Shown: positions 29,400 to 37,725, numbered from the stretch's first letter. The stretch is 41,591 nt of DNA from Microbacterium sp. PM5 (GCF_003293595.1 NZ_CP022162.1:3117093-3158683); one strand, 5' to 3'. The notes: a model not told the origin generated them from the letters alone. Made by a program: numbers and translations.

Positions 29400-32047
29400 G
29401 CTGCGGATCCTTCGAGGTCGAGGAGGTCGAACAGGGTGGGGGTGTTCGCCTGGTTGTCGTGGCGGGTGAGGTAGACGACCGAGTCGGCCACGCTCACCGG
29501 GTTCAGTTCCGTCCCGAAGCCCTTCCGGCCCTGACGGACCGCTTCGAGGACCGTGGAGCCGAGGCCCGAGAACGGGTCGCCGACCAGCTCGCCGGGGTTG
29601 GAGTACATGCCGATCAAGCGGCGGGGGATGTCGAGAGGGAACGGGCAGATGTGCGCCTCCACCTCGCGGCGGCGCTGCTCGCTGTTGAGGGTGTCGATGC
29701 GGAGCACATCTGTCCACACGTCGTCGCGCCACGAGCCGGGCACGAGCGAGGCGAACGTGCCGGGGAGCGCATTGCGCGCGGCGAGACGGTCAGCGAGGGC
29801 GACGTGCGCGTCGTAGTCGTAGACGGTGCGTTCGGACTGAGCGGTGAACAGCTTCGAGCGTGTGCCGACATCGAGCGCGGCGAGCTCGTCACCGGACAGG
29901 AGCCGGTTCCCGCCCGTGCGCCACTCACCGGCCGCGTCGATCTGCCACTGCCCGACCGAGTAGGCCGCCTTCTGCTTCTGCACCGGGAGGTCGGCGTAGC
30001 CGCGGGAGCGGTCGGTCTGCGGCTTGTGAAAGATCAGCACGTACTCCGGCGCGCCGACACCCATCTTCGAGTGGTCCTTCAGCATCTCCGAGAACGACAG
30101 CCGGTAGGTCTGGTTGTTCTCGCGGACGACGTCGGTGGTGACCGTGATCATGCCGAAGTAGTCGAATCCGTGGCCGATGTAGTGCGCGATCGCTTCGGCG
30201 TGGAGGGTGTCGAACGTGTAGACGCCGGCGCCCGTGCGTGAGCCGGGGACGGGGAAGTCCTTGACGTGCACGGCGAGGATCCGGCCCGGCATGAGCGCCC
30301 GATACAGGCTGGGGGTGAGGTAGTCCATCTGCCACCAGAACTGGGCGTTGTCGTCGACGTGGCCGAAGTCGGCGTAGTTGGCGGAGTACTCGTACTTGCC
30401 CGAGAATGGGATCGACGTGACGATCAGGCCCATCGAGTCTGCGTCGACGTGGTCGCGCCATTCGGCGACGGCGTCGTTGAGGACGATGCTCCAATCCCGG
30501 CCGAAGTACTCCTCGCGGTCCACGCCCATCGCACGGGTGAGGGCGGCGGAGATCGCCGTCGCGTCGAGGCCGAACTCGCGGAGGATCTCCGACATCGTGT
30601 CGGTGAGGGCGTCGTCCTCCTGCCACTTCGTGAGCAGGTTGTCGCGGACGTCGCTCTCGGTCTCCCCGTAGATCAGGTGCACGCGGCAGGCGTTCACCTG
30701 TCCGAACCGGTGAATGCGGTGGATCGCCTGGACGGTCTGCTCGTACTTGTGGGTGACGCCGACGAACACGGCCGTGGAGCACTGCTGCAGGTTCAGCCCG
30801 CGGCCGAGCATCATGGGCTTCCCGATGAGCGCGTACGTCTCACCGTCGATCCAGCGGCGCAGCTGCTCCTCCACCTCGGCATCGGATTGCGCGCCCCGGA
30901 TCGACGAGAATGAAAGGCCGCGGTCGGCGAGCTCACGCTCGAGCGCGTCCTGCTCGTCGTTCAGGTCGCACCAGAGGATGATCTGCGGGGCGGGCCCGTA
31001 CACCGCAGGCTCCCAGTTCCAGTCGTGGTGCTTGGCGACGATGGTCATGGCTCGTTCGACGCGCGCATCCAGCGTGTGACGCTTCTCCCGCGACGACTCG
31101 ACCGCCGACTTCGCGCCCGAGCGGACGAGGACGCCCTGGCCGTCCTTCTCCACCTGATCGGACATCAGCCCGACCTCAACCTCCTCCCACAGCACCTCAA
31201 GCGGCGGCAGATCGTAGCCGGCGTCGTCGTGGCCGAGGTCGGAGGGGCGTTGGATGAAGCACGCCCACGTGTTCAGCCACAGCATGAACTCGCGGACCTT
31301 GTGCGGGTGGATGCGGAGGTTGCCGGCCTTCGAGGGGTCCCGCTTGAAGAACCTGGTCAGGGCCTGGCCGGTGTCCATGATGCCGAGGAAGCCGGCGTAG
31401 TGGATCAGTTCCTTGTGGCGGTTCGGGGCGGGCGTGGCGGTCGCGACGAACCGATACGGCACGTCGGCGAACAGCGGAAGGAAGGTCTGATACGTGTCGG
31501 AGCCGAACGAGCGCAGCACGGCCGCCTCGTCCAGGGATGCCGCGATGAACAGGTCAACGTCGAGCTTCCGGTCACGGATCGACTCGTAGTTGGTGACGTA
31601 CGTGCCCGACCAGGTCGGGTCGATCTCTTCGGTGCGGCGCACGAACCGGACCTCACGGTCGAGGAGGTTGCGGGCGTCGCGGATGATGTCGAAGCGGACA
31701 CCGAGGGGCGCGACGATCAGGGCGCGGCGCACCTCGCAGCCGAAGCTGTCGCGCGGGCCCCCGAGCGCCGGGCCGTGCTCCACGATCAGGCGGAGTACTT
31801 CGAGCTGCATGACCGACTTGCCGAGCCCGTAGCGGGCGAAGATCGCGCGGCGGCCGCCCTTCACCGCCCACTTCACGATGTCGGCCTGGTGCGGCTTGAA
31901 GTGCTCGTGCCCGGGCTGCATGATCGGCGACAGCCACTCGTCGCGCACGTCGAAGCCGAACGAGCGATCGAACGCGACCTTCTCAGCCAGGAAGTCGTCG
32001 TAGGTGAGCGTGCCGTCGTTGCCGGTGTTCAGGGTCAGGAGGCTCAT
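29396..32047 (-). CDS. SNF2-type helicase fused to a beta-class DNA methyltransferase
   Basis: 883 residues. The N-terminal part is an SF2/SNF2-like motor: Walker A ARYGLGKS (71-78), motif II SLDEAAVL (Asp173-Glu174), RFVATATPAP (199-208), RGLNLQQC (416-423) and motif VI VQAIHRIHRFGQ (439-450). From about residue 505 it becomes an amino (N4-C or N6-A) methyltransferase with motif IV TSIPFSG (544-550) before motif I, VGDPFSGLGSTVLEAVRQGR (822-841), and FGTELNP. This order is the beta class. Motif IV reads SIPF where SPPY/F is usual. The fusion likely couples DNA tracking to methylation. A role in defence evasion is inferred. Confidence 0.88.
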   Translation of the reverse strand: MSLLTLNTGNDGTLTYDDFLAEKVAFDRSFGFDVRDEWLSPIMQPGHEHFKPHQADIVKWAVKGGRRAIFARYGLGKSVMQLEVLRLIVEHGPALGGPRDSFGCEVRRALIVAPLGVRFDIIRDARNLLDREVRFVRRTEEIDPTWSGTYVTNYESIRDRKLDVDLFIAASLDEAAVLRSFGSDTYQTFLPLFADVPYRFVATATPAPNRHKELIHYAGFLGIMDTGQALTRFFKRDPSKAGNLRIHPHKVREFMLWLNTWACFIQRPSDLGHDDAGYDLPPLEVLWEEVEVGLMSDQVEKDGQGVLVRSGAKSAVESSREKRHTLDARVERAMTIVAKHHDWNWEPAVYGPAPQIILWCDLNDEQDALERELADRGLSFSSIRGAQSDAEVEEQLRRWIDGETYALIGKPMMLGRGLNLQQCSTAVFVGVTHKYEQTVQAIHRIHRFGQVNACRVHLIYGETESDVRDNLLTKWQEDDALTDTMSEILREFGLDATAISAALTRAMGVDREEYFGRDWSIVLNDAVAEWRDHVDADSMGLIVTSIPFSGKYEYSANYADFGHVDDNAQFWWQMDYLTPSLYRALMPGRILAVHVKDFPVPGSRTGAGVYTFDTLHAEAIAHYIGHGFDYFGMITVTTDVVRENNQTYRLSFSEMLKDHSKMGVGAPEYVLIFHKPQTDRSRGYADLPVQKQKAAYSVGQWQIDAAGEWRTGGNRLLSGDELAALDVGTRSKLFTAQSERTVYDYDAHVALADRLAARNALPGTFASLVPGSWRDDVWTDVLRIDTLNSEQRRREVEAHICPFPLDIPRRLIGMYSNPGELVGDPFSGLGSTVLEAVRQGRKGFGTELNPVSVADSVVYLTRHDNQANTPTLFDLLDLEGSAA

Positions 32048-32340
32048 GCGACGTCCGCCTTCGCGATCCAGGTGCGGCAGGAGGTCCGCTTCCCCGGAGG
32101 CTTCACGGTGCCCGCGTACTCGACGAGACCCTGCGCTTGCAGCTCCCCGCGCGCCGTGCGGACGCGGGAGGGGGAGAACTGGCCTCTGAGGTAGCCGACG
32201 ATCTCCTCGTCGGTCAGGGGCATGAGCGCTTCGTGGAGGATGTCGAGGACGGCGCGCTGGGAGGCGGCAACGCTGCTCTCCGCGACCGCGGCAGCCTCGT
32301 GGGAGGTGGAAGGGTCAGTGTTGCGGGCGCGGGCGGTCAC
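32044..32340 (-). CDS. Winged helix-turn-helix protein
   Basis: 98 residues from GTG 32340, GTGA overlap upstream and ATGA overlap downstream. The region RAVLDILHEALMPLTDEEIV then GYLRGQFSPSRVRTARGELQ and AQGLVEYAGTVKPPGKRT is a winged helix-turn-helix with a wing. It is a common helper in actinophage early operons and may regulate early genes or help in DNA repair next to RusA. Confidence 0.7.
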   Translation of the reverse strand: MTARARNTDPSTSHEAAAVAESSVAASQRAVLDILHEALMPLTDEEIVGYLRGQFSPSRVRTARGELQAQGLVEYAGTVKPPGKRTSCRTWIAKADVA

Positions 32341-32789
32341 TGCTGCACCTCGCGGACGGTGATCTCGGCGCGGGCGACGTTGCCGTAGCGCTTGCGGGTG
32401 TGGAGGTCGACCACGCGGGAGTCGTCGGTGTAGACCCCGCCGGCGGTGAGGCCGTCGAGTACGGCGCGGATCAGCTTGTCGATGTCGGGGCGGACGGAGG
32501 GGAGCGGGCGCGTGCGCTCGGTGACCGAGGCGGGCCGCACGAACAGGAACGTGACGGTGACCTCTACGGGCCCTTCGATGGGCAGCGCACCGTCCATCGC
32601 TTCGACGGCTGCCGCGGAAACGCTGTCACGCCAGGGGGCGGAGTTCTTCGAGTCCTCGACGACGCGGGCGCGGCCGCCGACGACGTAAGCGCGCTTGGAG
32701 CCCTGCGGGGCCGGGGTGCCGTGGACGACGAACGCGACGCCACGGTCGGGTGTGGGGGATGCCGTATCCGGCATGATGGGGACGCTCAC
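32337..32789 (-). CDS. rusA: RusA-like Holliday junction resolvase
   Basis: 150 residues from GTG 32789, chosen because AGGAG stands seven bases before; ATG 32774 is in the same frame. The core SVRPDIDKLIRAVLDGLTAG and GVYTDDSRVVDLHTRKRYG carries the family's acidic residues (Asp102, Asp104, Asp112, Asp122/123) and Lys133. GTPAPQGSKRAY at the N-terminus is also typical. RusA dimers cut four-way junctions made during phage recombination, ready for packaging. Two hairpins lie upstream. Confidence 0.9.
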   Translation of the reverse strand: MSVPIMPDTASPTPDRGVAFVVHGTPAPQGSKRAYVVGGRARVVEDSKNSAPWRDSVSAAAVEAMDGALPIEGPVEVTVTFLFVRPASVTERTRPLPSVRPDIDKLIRAVLDGLTAGGVYTDDSRVVDLHTRKRYGNVARAEITVREVQQ

Positions 32790-32825
32790 GCTCTGCTCCT
32801 GACAGGGATTGCGATGTGGTGGGTG

Positions 32826-32858
32826 GGGACCCGGCCGGCTGCTACCCGGCCGGGTCCC
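32826..32858 (-). repeat. Perfect 13-bp hairpin with loop CTGCTAC
   Basis: GGGACCCGGCCGG (32826-32838) pairs fully with CCGGCCGGGTCCC (32846-32858) around the loop CTGCTAC (32839-32845; GTAGCAG on the - strand). It has no T-run. The same 7-base loop is found in the next hairpin. Confidence 0.7.
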
Positions 32859-32868
32859 GTTCTGTGGG

Positions 32869-32891
32869 CGCTGCACCTGCTACGTGCAGCG
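32869..32891 (-). repeat. Perfect 8-bp hairpin with the same loop CTGCTAC
   Basis: CGCTGCAC (32869-32876) pairs with GTGCAGCG (32884-32891) around CTGCTAC (32877-32883). It begins five bases past the DUF2303 stop codon on the - strand and has a different stem but an identical loop to its neighbour. Confidence 0.7.
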
Positions 32892-32896
32892 ACCGG

Positions 32897-33778
32897 TCAC
32901 GCGGACGGCTTGCCGTTGAAGATCGGGACGTCGCCGACGCCGTCGTGCACGCGCGTCTCCGTCCCGTCCTTCTTGTCGGTACGGCCGTCACGGATCTCGG
33001 TGACGATGTCCGCGAACGCCGCTTCCAGGACGTTCTCCGGGCGCTCGAGCTTGAACCCGAGGAGGAGGCTGCCGCCGTTGAGGCGGTAGCGGAACGACGC
33101 CCAGATGCTGTAGATCGGGCCGCCGACGTACGGACGGAGCGCGAGCTGGATGCGCGAGGGGATCTCGATGTTCCCCTTCTGCCCGGCCTTGGCGGTGGTC
33201 TGCTCGGCGTAGTTCAGCGTCACGTCGCCGGATGCCTCGCGGACGCCCGACTCGAAGTCGACCTTCGTCTTCGCCTGGAACGTGCGGGCGATGTCGATCA
33301 GTACGGCTGGGGCCGGTTCGATGACGTCGAGGTAGCGGTCGTCGAGGAAGTCGGCGAAGGTCGACTGGTCGACCAGCTTCCCGTCTGCCTGCTCCCATGC
33401 GGCCCACGCCTTCGACTTTTCGAGGCCGAGGGTGAGGCGGTGTTTCTGCCAGCCGGCGTCGCCGTCGGTGCCCTCGTGGGAGTCGATCACGGCGACCACG
33501 GACGAGCTGTTCGTGTGGGCGTAGATCTCCGTGCCGGCGACCTTGTGGCGGTTCACGTAGGCGACGAACGATGCGGCATCCGTGACGACGCGAGCCGCCT
33601 GGACGTGCCGCGGCGTATCCGCGAACTCGTCGGTGGTGACGACGCGCAGCTGACCGTCGCCGTTGGGGATGAGGTAGATCTCGCCAGCTTCGATCGACTG
33701 GTGTGCTTCGCCGTCGGCCTGCTGCTGAATCGACGCGACGACAGCCGCCTCGGTCTTCGTGTCCTCGATGTTGGTCAT
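32897..33778 (-). CDS. DUF2303 family protein
   Basis: 293 residues, ATG 33778 in an ATGA overlap. The sequence VVAVIDSHEGTDGDAGWQKH, RLTLGLEKSKAWAAWEQADG and FADFLDDRYLDVIEPAPAVL matches DUF2303, a common phage early protein; KVDFESGVREASGDVTLNY and GSLLLGFKLERPENVLEAAF continue it. DUF2303 genes nearly always sit near RecT, exonuclease or SSB genes and are thought to help recombination or replication; biochemistry is unknown. It follows the small coupled gene at 33775. Confidence 0.8.
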   Translation of the reverse strand: MTNIEDTKTEAAVVASIQQQADGEAHQSIEAGEIYLIPNGDGQLRVVTTDEFADTPRHVQAARVVTDAASFVAYVNRHKVAGTEIYAHTNSSSVVAVIDSHEGTDGDAGWQKHRLTLGLEKSKAWAAWEQADGKLVDQSTFADFLDDRYLDVIEPAPAVLIDIARTFQAKTKVDFESGVREASGDVTLNYAEQTTAKAGQKGNIEIPSRIQLALRPYVGGPIYSIWASFRYRLNGGSLLLGFKLERPENVLEAAFADIVTEIRDGRTDKKDGTETRVHDGVGDVPIFNGKPSA

Positions 33779-34155
33779 GCTTCCGGGGCCTCCTTGATCT
33801 CACCGGACTGGCGGTCGAAGTCCATGCCGGCGTCGCGGACTTCCTCTTCCCACAGCGGCATGGCGCCGGGGTCGGTGCGCGACAGGTCACCGTCGCGGGT
33901 GATGAACGCCATCGAGCCCTCGCGGGTCTTCTCCGGCACCTTCTGGGTGATGCGGTCGTAGACCACGACGGCATCCATGAGGCCGTCGGCGGGCTTCACG
34001 TCGAGGCGGATCGTGATCGACCCGACCTTGCCGGTCGCCTTCACCGCCTCGATGACCTTCCGCAGGGTCTCCGCCGCCTCCACGTCGGTGCGGGGACGCA
34101 CCTGCGCGAGCATCGCGGCGAAGCTCGGCGGCTTCTCCTTCTCCTTGTCAGCCAC
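33775..34155 (-). CDS. Conserved partner of DUF2303 protein
   Basis: 126 residues from GTG 34155 (AAAGGAG before it). The sequence PPSFAAMLAQVRPRTDVEAA, LRKVIEAVKATGKVGSITIR and LMDAVVVYDRITQKVPEKTR with SMAFITRDGDLSRTDPGAM is a compact alpha-beta protein seen next to DUF2303 genes. It overlaps the DUF2303 gene by four bases, so the two are made together and may form a complex. Unknown function. Confidence 0.65.
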   Translation of the reverse strand: MADKEKEKPPSFAAMLAQVRPRTDVEAAETLRKVIEAVKATGKVGSITIRLDVKPADGLMDAVVVYDRITQKVPEKTREGSMAFITRDGDLSRTDPGAMPLWEEEVRDAGMDFDRQSGEIKEAPEA

Positions 34156-34183
34156 TGGGGCTCCTTTCTGGTGGTGGTGGGTG

Positions 34184-34239
34184 GGGGCCGGCTAGATGAC
34201 GTTGAGGTTTGCCCTACTCGACGTCCTTCCACCGGCCCC
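34184..34239 (-). repeat. Inverted repeat in gap between early genes
   Basis: GGGGCCGG (34184-34191) pairs with CCGGCCCC (34232-34239) across a 40-base spacer. It fills most of the 95-base gap between 34155 and 34251. A stem of 8 bases with such a loop is weaker than the other hairpins here. Confidence 0.4.
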
Positions 34240-34250
34240 GGTCTGGCGGG

Positions 34251-34697
34251 TCAGCGGGACGAGCCCATGCCGAACGCAGCAGTGATGCGCTTGCCGATGT
34301 TCATGAGGCCGAACGAACGGTTCTGGATCGCCTTCTGCATCTCCTCGGCGTAGCGGAGCTTCTCCTTCGCGACGTTCAGCTCGTGCAGTTCGGTGCGGGT
34401 CTTGGCGATCGCGTACTGCCGCGCCATCTGCGTGCCCGACTTCTCGTGCATGACCATGTAGTCGGCGAACGTGCCGAGGTACTTCTCCTCCGCGGCGTGC
34501 TTGTCCTCGTAGAGCACGACGATCACCTGCGCGATGTGCTCGATCAGGTCCGCGATGTCGTGGATCTTCTGATCGATCTCGCCAGGGCCGAGCGGCGGCC
34601 CGTAGATCCCGGACGGGATCGCGAGCATGGTGGTCACAGCGCGCTCGGCGGGGGAGAGGCGCAGCTCGCCAGTCGCGCCGTCGACGATGTCAGCCAC
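34251..34697 (-). CDS. Helical early protein, unknown
   Basis: 148 residues from GTG 34697 with GGGGAGG before it, overlapping RecT by eight bases. Nearly all helix: LSPAERAVTTMLAIPSGIYG, IDQKIHDIADLIEHIAQVIV, LYEDKHAAEEKYLGTFADYM, then TRTELHELNVAKEKLRYAEE. The long paired helices could form a coiled-coil oligomer. It is sited with the recombination genes, but I recognise no family. Confidence 0.65.
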   Translation of the reverse strand: MADIVDGATGELRLSPAERAVTTMLAIPSGIYGPPLGPGEIDQKIHDIADLIEHIAQVIVVLYEDKHAAEEKYLGTFADYMVMHEKSGTQMARQYAIAKTRTELHELNVAKEKLRYAEEMQKAIQNRSFGLMNIGKRITAAFGMGSSR

Positions 34698-35652
34698 CTC
34701 GCACCTCCCCGGCCTCTACCGCGGCGTCGAACTGAGCCGCCGCGACGGCTTCGTAGTCCTCCTCGGAGGTGGGGCCCGCCGGGGGCGTGACGTGGGGAGC
34801 GTCAGCGGGGGCAGCGCCCCCGGCGGGAGTCTCGGTGTCATCGACGATCTCGGCGTCGATCGTGTTGAGGATCGCCATGCGGGCGCGATAGGCGGCGCGG
34901 ATCTTGTCGGTGCCCTCGCCCTTCTCAGCGAGGCGCTTCCCGATCTCGGCGAGAGCGTCTTCGGAGTCGGCTTCGGCGATGAGCTTCAGCCAGTCCTCCG
35001 TCTGCTCCGGGTCGGGCTCTGCGAGGGGGATGCCGCCGTCTGTCATCTCCTCGGTGGAGTAGAGGCCGAACAGGACATCGGCGAACCCTTCGCGGCCGAC
35101 CTCCGACATCGCACGCCACACCGGCATGAGTTCGGCGTAGGCCTCCCACGGCTTCGCTTTCCCCTTGTCGGAGCGCGCACGAACCTCCCACACGCCGCCC
35201 TGGTTCTTCTGGTACGAGTCGACCAGTCCGGCGCGGATCGCGCGGGCGATGTCCCACGTCGCCGTGAACACGGAACCATCGTCTGCGCGGGTGCCCGTGA
35301 CGGTCACCTTGTAGTCGCCCGTCGGGATCGTGCCCGTCTTGACGATCTCGAGCTTGTGTCCGGCCTTACGAATGAGTGCGCCCATGAGGCGAGCCGAGAG
35401 AGTAGCGCGACCCTCGACCACGTCGATGGACTGCAGTGCGGCGGCGGGTGCGAGACCGAGCATCGCGCCTGTCTCCATGACGAGGAGCACCTTGCCCGGT
35501 GACGGAGCGGCGGGAACGAGCACGCCGTTCACGTTGGTGGCACTGTTCCACAGGCCCTTGGGAATGAGGTCGCCGGCCGCCGCGAGGGTCTGGGCGTACT
35601 TCATGCGGTCGTTGAGGGATGCGGCTTCGTAGGGGGCGACAGCGGTGGACAT
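34690..35652 (-). CDS. recT: RecT-like single-strand annealing protein
   Basis: 320 residues, ATG 35652 in a TGATG overlap with the exonuclease. The core LNDRMKYAQTLAAAGDLIPK, KVLLVMETGAMLGLAPAAAL, IDVVEGRATLSARLMGALIR and KAGHKLEI is the actinophage RecT-like DNA-pairing family; KPWEAYAELMPVWRAMSEVG with REGFADVLFGLYSTEE belongs to it too. The C-terminal 60 residues are acidic and disordered. With the exonuclease next to it, it makes the phage's homologous recombination pair. Confidence 0.88.
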   Translation of the reverse strand: MSTAVAPYEAASLNDRMKYAQTLAAAGDLIPKGLWNSATNVNGVLVPAAPSPGKVLLVMETGAMLGLAPAAALQSIDVVEGRATLSARLMGALIRKAGHKLEIVKTGTIPTGDYKVTVTGTRADDGSVFTATWDIARAIRAGLVDSYQKNQGGVWEVRARSDKGKAKPWEAYAELMPVWRAMSEVGREGFADVLFGLYSTEEMTDGGIPLAEPDPEQTEDWLKLIAEADSEDALAEIGKRLAEKGEGTDKIRAAYRARMAILNTIDAEIVDDTETPAGGAAPADAPHVTPPAGPTSEEDYEAVAAAQFDAAVEAGEVRGG

Positions 35653-36272
35653 CAGAACGGGACCTTTGCGGTGTGGGCCGCGTCGAGCGCAGCGAGAACG
35701 GCGTGCGCGATCGGCACGATGAGGGTGGTCGCGGCGACGATGCGCTGATCGTCACGGCGGAAGGTGATCGACTGGATCGGGCGGCGCAGTCGCCACCTGA
35801 CAGGCGACTGCTCGTCGGGGACGATCTCGCCCCACACCCACTCGGCGTGCAGCGCTTCGGGGATGCAGTAGAGCTGCCATGCGAGCTGACGGGTCTCGTA
35901 CGGGGTGGGGCCTGAGACGATGCGATTGTGCTTCGTCTTCGTCTCGACGATCGCGAACCCGTCGCCGACGGGCTTCGTGCCATCGACGGTCGCACCGAAT
36001 CGCCGGTCATCCGGGTGGTGGATGAGCAGGGAGTTCGGGCGGGCGCCGACCGCGCCCAGCAGCGCCGGCTCCCAGTCGTTCCCGGAGCGGGTGGAGTCGT
36101 TGCCGGAGAAGGTGCGGGGTTCGAGGATCTGGCGGACGTAGGTCTCCACCGATCCCGGCTTCGCGAACTTCCCCGCCGTCGACGAGCCGATGACCTTGTC
36201 GTGCACCGCCAGCCAGGATGCGCGGTCAGCGGAGTCCGCGAGGGTCCGGTCCAGGACGGCGAGGGCACTCAT
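35652..36272 (-). CDS. YqaJ-like recombination exonuclease
   Basis: 206 residues from ATG 36272 (GGAGGTGAAGGA before it), ATGA overlap with the zinc gene. The PD-(D/E)XK pattern shows as GNDWEPALLG (Glu68), RRFGATVDGTK (Asp97) and IVETKTK (Glu110, Lys112). GSSTAGKFAKPGS and the helical tail match YqaJ/lambda-type exonucleases. It chews double-stranded ends, and the RecT-like protein loads on the resulting strand. Confidence 0.82.
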   Translation of the reverse strand: MSALAVLDRTLADSADRASWLAVHDKVIGSSTAGKFAKPGSVETYVRQILEPRTFSGNDSTRSGNDWEPALLGAVGARPNSLLIHHPDDRRFGATVDGTKPVGDGFAIVETKTKHNRIVSGPTPYETRQLAWQLYCIPEALHAEWVWGEIVPDEQSPVRWRLRRPIQSITFRRDDQRIVAATTLIVPIAHAVLAALDAAHTAKVPF

Positions 36273-36484
36273 TCCTTCACCTCCGACGCGCGCGGCCACG
36301 TCTTTCCGCAGATGCAGCGGTGGGGGCCGTCATGATCGACGGTGATCTTGCAGCCGTGGGTGAGGGTGGAGTGCGGAGCGTGAGGGCGCTGCTGCTTCGC
36401 CGTTGACTTGCACCGGTAACCCGGGAGGGGCACAGGGGTCTTCTCCTGATCCCCGTAGACGCGACCGCTCGACGGGACGCTCAT
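36269..36484 (-). CDS. Small Cys/His protein, possibly zinc-binding
   Basis: 71 residues. A Cys in YRCKSTAKQQ, a His/Cys stretch (LTHGCKITVDHDGPH) and RCICGKTW give enough ligands for one zinc. Coupled to the ATPase and exonuclease by ATGA at both ends. The position hints at a helper in recombination. Confidence 0.55.
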   Translation of the reverse strand: MSVPSSGRVYGDQEKTPVPLPGYRCKSTAKQQRPHAPHSTLTHGCKITVDHDGPHRCICGKTWPRASEVKE

Positions 36485-37725
36485 GCGAGCGCGCCGTCCT
36501 CGATGGTGAAGCCGATCTGACGGGACTCATCACGGTCACGCTCCACGAGTACGGTGTACCCGCGCTCGTCGGCGAGCTGACGGATCGCGGCGAGCGAGTC
36601 GGCGTCCAGGAGGTCGCCGTCCTTGATAATCACCAGGCGGAGCTTCGGGTCGCCGGCTGTCGCGATCGCGAACGCGACGCGGCGGCGCATCGCCGAGTTG
36701 ACCTGCGTGAACGGGACACCGTCGAAGGTGACACCGTTCTCGTCCACGGACAGGCCGTCGACGGGGAACTTGGCGGCGGCGAGGCCAGTGGCCTTCTGCG
36801 CCTCGATGTCGTCGATGTCGTTCTGGGCGGCTTGCTGAGCGGTCGCGGCGGCGGCGTACTCGGCGGCGACCTTCTCGTACTCCCGCCGCGCTCGAAACGC
36901 CGCATTGATCTTGTCGACGTCCGCGAGCTTCTCCTGCAGAGGAGCGAGGTCCACGCGCGGAGCGGCGGCGGCGCGCTCTGCCTCCTCGATCCTCTCGACC
37001 CAGACAGCGCGGTCCGCGCGCGCCTGAGTGATCTGCGCCTCCAAGCGCTCGATCGTGCGATCGGTGTCAGCGACCTGGCGGCCGAGTTCGGTGACGAGAT
37101 CCTCGGCGCGGTCGATGCGATGGTTGTGATCCTGCGCCGTCTCGATCTCGGCGAGGACCGCGGCGCCCGACACCTCCTCATCCGGCGCGTCCAGCGGGTT
37201 CGGCATCGCCGACAGGGCACCCTGCAGGCGCTTCACGTCACGGCCTGCGATCAGGCGGCGCTCCTCCGCGCCCGCCTTCTCGCGGGCGAGGGCGTCGACG
37301 TCGAAAGGCAGGTCGACCTTCGCCAGGAGAGCGTCACGCTGCTTCCGCTCGTCGAGGTTCAGGAACGCGACCGGGTCGAAGATCAGACCGCCGGTCAGCG
37401 ACGCGACGACGTCGGCGGGCTTCGAGTACTTCGCACCGTCGAGGGCAAACACCTCGAGGCGGCCAGCATCGTTCTTCTTCCAGGTGCGGACGATGCGGAC
37501 GCCGAGGTCCGTGTCGGTGAACTCGGCGCGGGCCTCATCCTCACCTTCACGGATCGGCTTCGGGGTCAGGCGGGTGCCCTTCGGGTCGAACAGCTCCACG
37601 AACGCGTCGATGAAGCTGGACTTCCCTGCACCGTTGCCGCCGGCGACGACGACGAGGGAACCGCTGGGGGAGAGGCTGATCTCGCGGACGCCCTTGAAGT
37701 TCTCCACGGAGAATGTCTGAGTCAT
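36481..37725 (-). CDS. SMC/RecN-like AAA ATPase
   Basis: 414 residues, ATG 37725 in an ATGA overlap. Walker A is GGNGAGKSS (residues 29-37), in VENFKGVREISLSPSGSLVV, the usual start of SbcC/RecF/Rad50-like proteins. A long coiled coil follows (ELGRQVADTDRTIERLEAQI, VEKLQE-type repeats, residues 190-310), and the C-terminal lobe RRVAFAIATAGDPKLRLVII KDGDLLDADSL closes the ATPase. There is no ABC signature as clean as in RecF. It probably tethers or clears DNA ends for the exonuclease and RecT-like pair. Confidence 0.82.
   Translation of the reverse strand: MTQTFSVENFKGVREISLSPSGSLVVVAGGNGAGKSSFIDAFVELFDPKGTRLTPKPIREGEDEARAEFTDTDLGVRIVRTWKKNDAGRLEVFALDGAKYSKPADVVASLTGGLIFDPVAFLNLDERKQRDALLAKVDLPFDVDALAREKAGAEERRLIAGRDVKRLQGALSAMPNPLDAPDEEVSGAAVLAEIETAQDHNHRIDRAEDLVTELGRQVADTDRTIERLEAQITQARADRAVWVERIEEAERAAAAPRVDLAPLQEKLADVDKINAAFRARREYEKVAAEYAAAATAQQAAQNDIDDIEAQKATGLAAAKFPVDGLSVDENGVTFDGVPFTQVNSAMRRRVAFAIATAGDPKLRLVIIKDGDLLDADSLAAIRQLADERGYTVLVERDRDESRQIGFTIEDGALA

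Noticed and set aside
27187..32047. A BREX or DISARM-like defence island
   Set aside because: Helicase and methyltransferases are present, but there is no phospholipase-D, PglZ, BrxL or DrmA/B gene, and the genes lie inside a phage early operon.
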